Assembly (NCBI GenBank): GCA_043775075.1
Contig: JAYVSS010000032.1
Span: forward strand, 1-5,490
Length of the DNA stretch: 5,490 nt
Direction of reading: 5' to 3'
Source of the DNA: JANLQX01 sp043775075
Lineage (GTDB): Bacteria; Actinomycetota; Acidimicrobiia; Acidimicrobiales; JANYDT01
The notes under the pieces were generated by a model that did no database searches, was not told the DNA's origin, and was given only the letters and a program-made list of their open reading frames with translations. Made by a program: the position numbers and the translations under genes. Shown here one piece after another: positions 1 to 5,136 of this stretch; position 1 is the first letter of the stretch; each line of letters begins with the position of its first letter.

Positions 1-98
1 TCCCGCATCCATGCCACCGCGGCCGAGGTGTCCAGCCCGCCGGAGAAGGCAATCCCCACTCGTTCGCCGACGGGAAGTGACATCAAAACCTTGGACAT
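1..98 (-). CDS. argG: Argininosuccinate synthase, N-terminal fragment (runs off window)
   Basis: Reading the minus strand from an ATG at 98-96 gives 32 complete codons before the window edge. The peptide begins MSKVLMSLPVGERVGIAFSG and continues GLDTSAAVAWMR. It contains the N-type ATP pyrophosphatase P-loop SGGLDTS at residues 19-25. The family joins citrulline and aspartate, using ATP, to make argininosuccinate, the penultimate step of arginine synthesis, in the cytoplasm. The N-terminus lines up without gaps with the E. coli-type (long, about 447 aa) ArgG, which begins [20 protein letters not shown]; this supports Met1 as the start. A second in-frame ATG at 83-81 has AAGG five bases upstream and is a weaker alternative. 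The gene diverges from argH, the next enzyme of the pathway, so both probably share control through the 106-bp gap. Only the N-terminus is visible, so nothing can be said about the rest of the protein. Confidence 0.93.
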   Translation of the reverse strand, partial: MSKVLMSLPVGERVGIAFSGGLDTSAAVAWMR

Positions 99-107
99 AG
101 GCGCACG

Positions 108-113
108 AGAGTA
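108..113 (-). promoter_or_regulatory. Candidate -10 box for argG (TACTCT)
   Basis: On the minus strand TACTCT fits the actinobacterial -10 pattern TANNNT and ends 9 bases before the argG ATG. Transcription would therefore begin only a few bases before the start codon, giving a leaderless or nearly leaderless mRNA. No Shine-Dalgarno sequence is visible before this ATG, which agrees with that reading. No convincing -35 hexamer was found. Confidence 0.4.
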
Positions 114-139
114 GTTCGCGCCTTTTCGTCCGAGACCGA

Positions 140-153
140 CGTTTCGCGAAACG
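140..153. promoter_or_regulatory. Perfect 14-bp palindrome in the argG-argH divergent region, candidate operator
   Basis: CGTTTCGCGAAACG equals its own reverse complement over all 14 bases. It lies near the middle of the 106-bp region between the divergent argG and argH starts, 26 bp upstream of the candidate argG -10 box and 38 bp upstream of the argH -10 box. A symmetric site here suits a dimeric repressor or activator controlling both genes. It does not resemble the AT-rich ArgR ARG box (ATGAATAATTATTCAT type), so the regulator cannot be named. Binding is inferred from symmetry and position only. Confidence 0.45.
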
Positions 154-191
154 CGGGCAGGAAGTCGAGCCGTCGGCTGACCCTCGCGGCG

Positions 192-197
192 TATCCT
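192..197 (+). promoter_or_regulatory. Candidate -10 box for argH (TATCCT), leaderless start
   Basis: TATCCT fits TANNNT and is followed by exactly 7 bases before the argH GTG. Transcription starting 7-8 bases after the hexamer would begin at or next to the GTG itself. No Shine-Dalgarno sequence precedes the GTG, as expected for a leaderless mRNA. The spacing is the same as at tyrS in this window. No strong -35 was seen about 17 bp upstream. Confidence 0.5.
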
Positions 198-204
198 CTC
201 GACC

Positions 205-1635
205 GTGACTTCCGGAAACACGCTGTGGCATGGACGATTCGACGAAGGGCCAGCGGCGGAGCTGTTGGCGTTCACGGAAAGCCTCTCGTTTGATCGCCGG
301 ATGTGGCCCGACGATCTGGTCGGCTCCCGCGCCCACGTCCGCATGCTCGCTCATGTCGGGATTATCGCCCCTGAAGAGGCGGAGGCCATTGTCGAAGGAA
401 TCGACGCTGTCGACGCCGAAATGCGGGCGGAGACATTCGCCTTCGTCGAGAGCGATGAGGACATACACACCGCAGTGGAACGTCGCGTTACCGAAATCGT
501 CGGTCCAGTCGGCGGAAAAATGCACACCGGACGCAGCCGCAACGACCAGGTCGCGACCGACCTCCGCTTGTTCGCCAAGCGAGAAGTTCTCGACCTGATC
601 GTTCGGGTGATCGGCCTGCAAAAGATGCTTCGTACGAGAGCACATGAAGCCGGTGACATCTACCTGCCCGGATACACCCACATGCAGCGAGCCCAGCCGG
701 TCATGCTGAGCCATCACCTGCTGGCCCACGGCTGGGCGCTCGCCCGAGACGTCGACCGGCTCCTCGACGCCCGCACCCGTCTCGACGTGTCGGTTCTTGG
801 GGCCGGCGCCCTGGCTGGCTCATCACTGCCACTAGATCCCGATTGGACGGCCCACGAACTCGGCTTCGCCGCCCGTTTTGAGAATTCGCTCGACGCGGTG
901 GGCGACCGAGACTTCGTCGCCGAGATTCTGTTTGCGATCTCGCTGCTCGGGGTCCACCTCTCGCGCATTGGCGAGGAAATTGTGCTCTGGACGAGTGAGG
1001 AGTTCGGTTTCGCCAAGCTTTCAGACGCCTACGCCACCGGATCGTCGATGATGCCGCAAAAGAAGAATCCCGATATCGCTGAGCTGGCCCGTGGCACCGC
1101 TGGACGGCTCATTGGGAATCTTACCGGCCTGCTCGCCACGCTCAAAGGGCTCCCGTTGGCGTACAACCGAGACCTACAGGGCGACAAGGAGCCGTTGTTC
1201 GATTCGCTGGACCGTATTCGCCTCGCCGTGGGAGCAGTTACCGGTATGATACGCGCACTTACGTTCAACGCTCAGGTGATGCAGGCTGCCGCGGATACTC
1301 CGTTTGTGGCCGCAACGGATTTGGCCGAACACCTCGTGGAAAACGGGATGCCGTTTCGGGAGGCGCATGCCGTGGTCGGATCGCTCGTGCGTAACGCAGT
1401 TGATCGTCACGTCGATTTCGGCGAGCTCGTCGAGAACCACCCTGCGCTCGGTCCGAAAGCCCTAGCACTGCTTGAGCCGGGAAGCGCGGTACGGCGCCGG
1501 AGAACGCCCGGCGGAGGCGGTCCTGGGCCGGTCATGGAGCAGCTGAGACGATTTGATCTCGCTCTTGCGAGGACGATGGACGCCGTAAAATCAAAGCAGG
1601 CGACCGATCGCCACCAGCGAAACACCGGAGGGTAA
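205..1635 (+). CDS. argH: Argininosuccinate lyase
   Basis: The 476-residue product matches the fumarase/aspartase superfamily enzyme that splits argininosuccinate into arginine and fumarate, the last step of arginine synthesis; the family forms cytoplasmic homotetramers. Visible motifs in order: WHGRF (residues 8-12), typical of the ArgH N-terminus; SFDRRMWPDDLVGSRAH (28-44); HTGRSRNDQ (107-115) in the substrate site; GYTHMQRAQP (156-165) carrying the catalytic-region His159; and the superfamily signature GSSMMPQKKNPD (279-290), whose serine is the catalytic base of the mobile loop. The C-terminal part keeps the PFREAH element (383-388) and ends with a short basic tail. Length is normal (about 460-475). 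The start is GTG; it has no Shine-Dalgarno but follows a TANNNT box by 7 bases, and translation from it gives the full conserved N-terminus. The next gene starts 6 bp after the TAA, so this is probably the first gene of an argH-mpg-secreted protein transcript. It is divergent from argG, not in one operon with it. Confidence 0.97.
   Translation: MTSGNTLWHGRFDEGPAAELLAFTESLSFDRRMWPDDLVGSRAHVRMLAHVGIIAPEEAEAIVEGIDAVDAEMRAETFAFVESDEDIHTAVERRVTEIVGPVGGKMHTGRSRNDQVATDLRLFAKREVLDLIVRVIGLQKMLRTRAHEAGDIYLPGYTHMQRAQPVMLSHHLLAHGWALARDVDRLLDARTRLDVSVLGAGALAGSSLPLDPDWTAHELGFAARFENSLDAVGDRDFVAEILFAISLLGVHLSRIGEEIVLWTSEEFGFAKLSDAYATGSSMMPQKKNPDIAELARGTAGRLIGNLTGLLATLKGLPLAYNRDLQGDKEPLFDSLDRIRLAVGAVTGMIRALTFNAQVMQAAADTPFVAATDLAEHLVENGMPFREAHAVVGSLVRNAVDRHVDFGELVENHPALGPKALALLEPGSAVRRRRTPGGGGPGPVMEQLRRFDLALARTMDAVKSKQATDRHQRNTGG
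1627..1632 (+). promoter_or_regulatory. Ribosome binding site for mpg inside the argH 3' end
   Basis: GGAGGG lies in the last codons of argH, 9 bases upstream of the mpg GTG at 1642. It is the clearest Shine-Dalgarno match in the window and fixes the mpg start. The contrast with the SD-less starts of argG, argH and tyrS supports internal translation of mpg from a polycistronic argH mRNA. Confidence 0.7.
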
Positions 1636-1641
1636 CGACGA

Positions 1642-2232
1642 GTGGGTCCACAGTCGGTGTCAAGGCGAATCGACCGCGAATTCTTGACGCGTTCAGCCAC
1701 CATCGTCGCGCCGGAACTTCTTGGAGCGGAACTCCGCGTCGGGCCATGCTCGTTGCTAGTTTGTGAGGTCGAGGGGTATACCGAAGGCGACGAGGCATCG
1801 CACTCATTTCGGGGCCCGACTCCCCGCAACACAGTAATGTTCGGCCCTCCGGGGCACGCCTATGTGTACCTTTGCTACGGCGTGCACTGGTGTTTGAATA
1901 TCGTCACCGGACCGCCCGGGACGGGTGAGGCTGTCCTCATTCGAGCGGGCGCGATCAGGGGAGGCGAAGCGCTGATGCGCGAGCGGCGCCCCAAAGCTCG
2001 GGCGATCGATCTCCTCAACGGGCCGGGCAAACTCACCGCTGCCCTTGGTATTAATCGATCGCACAACGGGATCGACCTTCTCGCCCGCGGCGCCATCATC
2101 GCTCTTGGTCCCGGACTCCATGTAGCGCCGGAGAGCGTCGAAAGATCGGCGCGAGTCGGGATCACGAAAGCGGTCGATCGCCTGTGGCGATATTCGGTTC
2201 CGGCCGCGTCGCTTGGTCGTCCGGTAGCGTGA
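1642..2232 (+). CDS. mpg: DNA-3-methyladenine glycosylase (AAG/MPG family)
   Basis: The 196-residue product matches the alkyladenine DNA glycosylase family, which flips out alkylated or deaminated purines and cuts the N-glycosidic bond to start base-excision repair. Landmarks in order: LLGAEL (residues 26-31); CEVEGY (41-46), equivalent to the VETEAY motif with the predicted water-activating catalytic Glu44; DEASHSFRGPTPRN (50-63); MFGPPGHAYVYLCYGVHWCLN (66-86), the DNA-intercalating and base-pocket strand; AVLIRA (97-102); LLNGPGKLTAALGI (124-137); and a terminal RVGITKAVDRLWRY (171-184). The length is close to usual for bacterial members (about 190-210). The GTG start is chosen for the strong GGAGGG nine bases upstream and because it gives a typical N-terminus. 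It starts 6 bp after argH and its TGA is followed by the next gene within 5 bp, suggesting co-transcription. In Mycobacterium tuberculosis mpg lies next to tyrS in the same direction; here the two are separated and convergent. Confidence 0.94.
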   Translation: MGPQSVSRRIDREFLTRSATIVAPELLGAELRVGPCSLLVCEVEGYTEGDEASHSFRGPTPRNTVMFGPPGHAYVYLCYGVHWCLNIVTGPPGTGEAVLIRAGAIRGGEALMRERRPKARAIDLLNGPGKLTAALGINRSHNGIDLLARGAIIALGPGLHVAPESVERSARVGITKAVDRLWRYSVPAASLGRPVA

Positions 2233-2237
2233 GCCGG

Positions 2238-3422
2238 ATGAACTTCCCCTGGTTCGACCGCCCATCACGACCGTTGTCAACTGCCCTCCCGAAGGCCGGG
2301 ATAACGCTCGCAGCCGCAACGCTGTTCGCCGTCGTCGCCTCCTTCGGCGCCGGACCAACCAATGCCCAGACGGTGAAGAAGAAGAAAACGTCCACGACCA
2401 AGACGACCACAACAGTCTCGACGGTCTCGACGGTAAAGAAGAAACTACCGACGACGACGACGAAAAAGTTGTCGAGCGGCAGTGCCGTGGCGAAGACCAC
2501 TTCAACTACGACTAATTCTTCACCGGCGTCCACAACGCCGACCGGAACGGGCTCGACGACAACGACCAAGGCAGCCGGCAACGGAGCCACGACCACCACG
2601 ATCGCCGTCAAGCCGGGTGTCAAAGCGACGGTCTTCATCCCCGGCGCTGGTCGAGTCATCGATCTTGGAGCCGCTGAGGTGGCCAAGCTGGCGACTGGCG
2701 GCAAGGTCGAAGCCGATGTACGCGGCGCAGTTGGGTTAGCGGCATCGGGTACCGGAACGGTGATTCTGGACGTCACCGCCGCTAATCCGGCGCAGCCGGG
2801 CACAGTAAACATCGCACCGGTGGCGCCGGAGTACGCCCGCTCCGTCGTCGGATCCACCGTCGGTTTCGTCGCCGGTGCGACGACCGTAAGCCGCGTTGCC
2901 GTACCGGTAGGCGCGAACGGTCTCATTCGAGTGTCGAGCACCGCCGGGCCCGCGGGCCTAGCGATATCGGTGGTCGGCTGGGTGATCACCGGGGTCGGGG
3001 CGGCCGGTGAAGCATCGGCCATCGTGCTTGAGCCTTGTCGTGTACTGGACACGGTAAGTGGGCTCGGCGGTTTAAAGGATCTGGTAACGCCCGCTCGCCC
3101 GTTCGACATTCCCACCACCGGAATTGCCAAAGTTCCGGCCGCTATCGGAGCGCCCCAAACTCCGACAGGCGTCATTCTGGCCGTTGGTGCCACCCAAGCC
3201 TCTGGTCCGCTCGATGTGACGGTCGTTCCCACTGGCTCACAATCGCCGTCGTTGTCGATGAACCTGACAAACGGCCAGAACGCGACCGGCCTCTACATTG
3301 TCCCGGTCGGAGCCGATGCCCGCACGGCCTTCTATGTCAGCGCCAACGGCACACAACTCACTGTTGACGTAGTCGGCTGGATTGACCGAGATGGAGTCGC
3401 CCGGTCCGGCGGCCCCTGCTAG
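2238..3422 (+). CDS. Secreted protein with Lys/Thr-rich linker and two beta-rich repeats, function unknown
   Basis: From the ATG at 2238 the product is 394 residues. Residues 1-43 form a Sec signal peptide: Arg and Lys at positions 8, 11 and 19, a hydrophobic core GITLAAATLFAVVASFGAG (21-39) and a likely signal peptidase I site TNA|Q after Ala43. Residues about 45-123 are a low-complexity linker of Thr, Ser, Lys and Ala. Two related segments follow, at about 130-250 and 262-383. Each ends in a VVGW(V/I) strand and carries a V(I/T)LDVTAANP-like or ILAVGATQ strand and a hydrophobic-NxxxG or VGFVAG strand. The pattern resembles the repeats (PCRLLDTR, LNVTVTNPxxxG, NFVAGQ, VDVVGYY) found in many actinobacterial surface proteins; the second repeat starts with PCRVLDT (266-272). 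The only cysteines are Cys267 and Cys394, the last residue. No catalytic domain or cell-wall sorting signal is visible. The ORF could also start at GTG 2229, overlapping the mpg stop as GTGA, or at GTG 2184; the ATG gives the best signal peptide. The gene ends the argH-mpg run. A structural or adhesive extracellular role is inference. Confidence 0.82.
   Translation: MNFPWFDRPSRPLSTALPKAGITLAAATLFAVVASFGAGPTNAQTVKKKKTSTTKTTTTVSTVSTVKKKLPTTTTKKLSSGSAVAKTTSTTTNSSPASTTPTGTGSTTTTKAAGNGATTTTIAVKPGVKATVFIPGAGRVIDLGAAEVAKLATGGKVEADVRGAVGLAASGTGTVILDVTAANPAQPGTVNIAPVAPEYARSVVGSTVGFVAGATTVSRVAVPVGANGLIRVSSTAGPAGLAISVVGWVITGVGAAGEASAIVLEPCRVLDTVSGLGGLKDLVTPARPFDIPTTGIAKVPAAIGAPQTPTGVILAVGATQASGPLDVTVVPTGSQSPSLSMNLTNGQNATGLYIVPVGADARTAFYVSANGTQLTVDVVGWIDRDGVARSGGPC
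2370..2606 (+). repeat. Low-complexity DNA encoding the Thr/Lys/Ser linker
   Basis: This stretch inside the secreted-protein gene is dominated by ACG, ACC, ACA, AAG and AAA codons. It includes a perfect tandem copy of GTCTCGACG at 2415-2432 (encoding Val-Ser-Thr twice) and four consecutive ACG codons at 2451-2462. It encodes a Lys-rich tract and long Thr runs at about residues 45-123. Such DNA is prone to slippage, so linker length may vary between strains. The protein segment is probably an extended, positively charged spacer between the signal peptide and the folded repeats. Confidence 0.7.
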
Positions 3423-3471
3423 GTCGAGCCCGCGCCGCAGGTCGGGAGAGCGATCCACGGCCCCTTTTGTC

Positions 3472-3484
3472 GGGTCGGGGACCC
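3472..3484 (-). terminator. Short GC hairpin next to the tyrS stop, weak terminator candidate
   Basis: GGGTC at 3472-3476 pairs with GACCC at 3480-3484 around a 3-base loop, directly after the tyrS stop codon. On the minus strand it is followed by GACAAAAGG rather than a U-run, so it is not a canonical intrinsic terminator. On the plus strand no T-run follows either. Nothing else in the 62-bp convergent gap (3423-3484) resembles a terminator, so Rho-dependent or bidirectional termination is possible. Confidence 0.25.
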
Positions 3485-4735
3485 TCAGCTCCAACGGGTG
3501 GCGTGCCAGAGCTTTTTCCCGCGGCGCAAGAGAAGGACTGACCCGTGCAGCAGATCGGTTTCGGTGACCCGGTGATCAAGTCCGACTCTCTGGCCGTTCA
3601 ACGAAATCGATCCGTTCTCAAGGAATTCGCGTGCCTGCCGTCGGCTAGTCGCCAGGCCGGTGGCGACCAATAGATCCATCAGAACGACGGTCGACAGTGT
3701 TGACCGTTCATGTCCCGACGACGGCATCCCGGAATACGCCTCGTCGAGGGTGTCCTGGTCCAGAGAAGCGACATCGCCGGTGAACAGCGCAGCGGCGATG
3801 GCGCGGGCCCGGTCCGTCGCTGGTGCCCCGTGTACGCGTGTGGTGACATCGTCCGCCAGCGTCTTTTGGGCGAGCCGGGCACCCGGGTCTGTCTCCGCTG
3901 AACGGGCGAGCTCGTTGATGTCCTCCTGGCTGAGGAAGGTGAAGATCTTGAGGAACCGTACGACGTCGGCGTCGCTCGAATTCAACCAAAATTGGTGGAA
4001 CTCGTACGGAGACGTGCGATCAGCGGTGAGCCATACGGCGCCGGTCTCGCTTTTGCCGAATTTCGTTCCATCCGCCTTGAGCAGCAGCGGGCAGGTCAAT
4101 GCAAACGCCGTGCCCCCTTTGGTGCGACGGACTAGATCGACTCCCGAGACGATGTTGCCCCACTGATCCGAACCCCCCATCTGCATGGTGACGCCATGAA
4201 CGTCAAACAGATGGGCGAAGTCGTATGACTGCAGGAGCACGTACGAGAATTCGGTGTAGCTGATGCCGTCGGCCTCCATACGGTTGCGAACGGAGTCACG
4301 CTTAACCATTTCGTTGACCGAAAAATGCTTGCCGATGTCTCGGAGGACATCAAGAAATGTCAGCTCAGCCAGCCAATCAGCGTTGTTCAGCACGAGAGAA
4401 TCCCCGAACATCCGCTGGTAAATGGACATCTGGGCATCGATATTGGCCCGCACCTGCGCCGCCGAGAGGAGTGGACGTTCACTGCTTTTGCCCCCGGGGT
4501 CCCCAATCAATCCTGTCCCACCGCCGGCGAGCACTACCGGTTGGTGCCCAGAACGACGAAAATGGGCGAGCAGCATGAGCGTCACGAGATTGCCGATAGT
4601 GAGACTGGGCGCGCTCGGGTCAAACCCGACGTATGCTCTACGCCCCGGCTCGCAGAGATGCCTGCGCAGGGCGTCGATGTCAGACGTTTGGTGGAGTAGG
4701 CCGCGCCAAGTCAGTTCGTCTAGGAAATCGTTCAC
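3485..4735 (-). CDS. tyrS: Tyrosyl-tRNA synthetase
   Basis: The 416-residue product is a class I aminoacyl-tRNA synthetase that charges tRNA-Tyr in the cytoplasm. Visible elements: YVGFDPSAPSLTIGNL (residues 35-50), the position of the HIGH motif; GGGTGLIGDPGGKSSER (71-87); SYTEFSYVLLQSYDFAHLF (159-177), in the tyrosine pocket region; MQMGGSDQWGNI (184-195), a TyrRS hallmark; KFGKS (225-229), the KMSKS equivalent; and a C-terminal S4-like RNA-binding domain around TSRRQAREFLENGSISLNG (363-381). Length fits the bacterial norm (about 400-430). The oddity is the HIGH motif: it reads TIGN, and the upstream Thr of DPTA is Ser, so the equivalents of Bacillus stearothermophilus Thr40, His45 and His48 are Ser41, Thr46 and Asn49. 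Asn at the last position is common; loss of the first His is less usual. The start is GTG without a Shine-Dalgarno but 7 bases after TACGAT, so the mRNA is probably leaderless; this leaves no room for a T-box leader. The gene diverges from the rRNA operon and converges with the secreted-protein gene. Confidence 0.96.
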   Translation of the reverse strand: MNDFLDELTWRGLLHQTSDIDALRRHLCEPGRRAYVGFDPSAPSLTIGNLVTLMLLAHFRRSGHQPVVLAGGGTGLIGDPGGKSSERPLLSAAQVRANIDAQMSIYQRMFGDSLVLNNADWLAELTFLDVLRDIGKHFSVNEMVKRDSVRNRMEADGISYTEFSYVLLQSYDFAHLFDVHGVTMQMGGSDQWGNIVSGVDLVRRTKGGTAFALTCPLLLKADGTKFGKSETGAVWLTADRTSPYEFHQFWLNSSDADVVRFLKIFTFLSQEDINELARSAETDPGARLAQKTLADDVTTRVHGAPATDRARAIAAALFTGDVASLDQDTLDEAYSGMPSSGHERSTLSTVVLMDLLVATGLATSRRQAREFLENGSISLNGQRVGLDHRVTETDLLHGSVLLLRRGKKLWHATRWS

Positions 4736-4742
4736 AGACTAA

Positions 4743-4748
4743 ATCGTA
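4743..4748 (-). promoter_or_regulatory. Candidate -10 box for tyrS (TACGAT), leaderless start
   Basis: On the minus strand TACGAT (TANNNT) is followed by 7 bases and then the tyrS GTG, the same geometry as at argH. No Shine-Dalgarno is present. The region 17 bp upstream coincides with the TTGACA used by the rRNA promoter on the other strand; read on the minus strand it is TGTCAA, a poor -35 for tyrS. Confidence 0.5.
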
Positions 4749-4765
4749 GGACTTCGTGAAATCAC

Positions 4766-4794
4766 TTGACACGAGGAGAGAAAGCGCCTAACGT
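4766..4794 (+). promoter_or_regulatory. rRNA operon promoter P1 (TTGACA - 17 bp - TAACGT)
   Basis: A perfect -35 hexamer TTGACA at 4766-4771 is followed by a 17-bp spacer and TAACGT at 4789-4794, which keeps the TA...T core of a -10 box. It points toward 16S rRNA. The predicted start, around 4801, would give a leader of about 335 bases before mature 16S. This is the best sigma-70-type promoter in the window, as expected for an rRNA operon. Confidence 0.75.
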
Positions 4795-4866
4795 TCTCCC
4801 TCGCTTCGCACGGCCCTCGCAGCACCAAGTAGACACTGGGTCGGCGGAAAAGAATGTCGAAAGATG

Positions 4867-4895
4867 TTCAGCTGCACGAAATACTGTGCTAAACA
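4867..4895 (+). promoter_or_regulatory. Possible second rRNA promoter P2
   Basis: TTCAGC at 4867-4872 and TAAACA at 4890-4895 are 17 bp apart. Both hexamers match the consensus poorly, but the sequence after the -10 (TTCTC, TCGCT, CTTCGC) closely resembles the sequence after the P1 -10 box. This suggests a duplicated promoter start region. Tandem promoters are common in rRNA operons. Alternatively it is only a repeated leader element. Confidence 0.3.
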
Positions 4896-4940
4896 TTCTC
4901 TCGCTCCGCTTCGCCTAAAACGTCGAATGAGCGAAATGCA

Positions 4941-4953
4941 GTTCCTTGAAAAC
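4941..4953 (+). promoter_or_regulatory. boxA-like antitermination element in rRNA leader
   Basis: GTTCCTTGAAAAC closely resembles the boxA of actinobacterial rRNA leaders (such as the GTTCTTTGAAAACT type). In RNA this element binds NusB-NusE (S10), helping the polymerase read through the long untranslated operon without Rho termination. Its place, about 190 bases before 16S and just upstream of stem-loops, fits. Confidence 0.65.
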
Positions 4954-4963
4954 GAGACAGAGG

Positions 4964-5003
4964 AAGCTAAAAGCAAGTGCGGTTAGCTTTGCGTGAGCAA
5001 AGC
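4964..5003 (+). ncRNA. Two mutually exclusive stem-loops after boxA
   Basis: AAGCTAA (4964-4970) can pair perfectly with TTAGCTT (4983-4989) over a 12-base loop. GCTTTGC (4986-4992) can pair perfectly with GCAAAGC (4997-5003), closing a GTGA loop of the stable GNRA tetraloop class. The two stems share GCTT (4986-4989), so only one can form at a time. The second is the more stable-looking, with a GNRA-capped 7-bp stem. It sits where boxB or boxC-type hairpins occur in other rRNA leaders. Confidence 0.55.
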
Positions 5004-5019
5004 GCCAAATGTATTGAAT

Positions 5020-5058
5020 GCACTTGAAGTAGACAAGCAATTCAGTCTGTTCATGTGC
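5020..5058 (+). ncRNA. Imperfect leader hairpin
   Basis: GCACTTGAAGTAGAC (5020-5034) can pair with GTCTGTTCATGTGC (5045-5058) over a 10-base loop. The helix has two G-T wobbles, one bulged A and one T-T mismatch. It could be a folding or processing element of the pre-rRNA. It is less convincing than the GNRA hairpin just upstream. Confidence 0.35.
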
Positions 5059-5136
5059 CAGTTGGAACTTACCTACTCGGGTGAGAACCAGCTCTTCAAA
5101 AATGATCGATTCAGCAGGTAACTGTTGGACACGGTT

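Larger units (their letters stand above)
4801..5136 (+). other. rRNA operon leader (pre-16S spacer)
   Basis: No protein gene is supported here. The stretch is less GC-rich than the flanking genes and carries a possible second promoter, a boxA antitermination element at 4941-4953, two competing stem-loops at 4964-5003 and an imperfect hairpin at 5020-5058. TTACCT (5069-5074) and AGGTAA (5116-5121) could close a further long-range stem just before mature 16S. In known rRNA operons this region is transcribed, binds Nus factors and is removed by RNase processing. The processing stem partner would lie downstream of 16S, outside the window. Confidence 0.75.

Noticed and set aside
1804..2505. 233-codon minus-strand frame across mpg and the next gene
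   Set aside because: It is antisense to a clear glycosylase gene, with Arg- and Ser-rich low-complexity translation typical of shadow frames in GC-rich DNA.
1605..2604. Five CGATCG hexamers (1605, 2003, 2056, 2175, 2599) clustered in about 1 kb
   Set aside because: Mildly above chance, but they fall in coding sequence at irregular spacing without a shared longer motif. Probably codon use, though a HIP1-like or methylation site count across the genome would settle it.
2162..3232. 356-codon open frame on the minus strand, antisense to the secreted-protein gene
   Set aside because: It mirrors the Thr/Val/Ala codon pattern of the plus-strand gene, contains long Val and Phe runs from the complement of the ACG/AAG tract, and has no recognisable family. 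The plus-strand frame has a signal peptide and family repeats.
3660..4166. 168-codon plus-strand frame inside tyrS
   Set aside because: It is antisense to conserved TyrRS sequence and has no recognisable motif.
4736..4800. Possible T-box leader for tyrS
   Set aside because: The candidate tyrS promoter places transcription start at the GTG, leaving no leader, and no T-box sequence or antiterminator is visible upstream.
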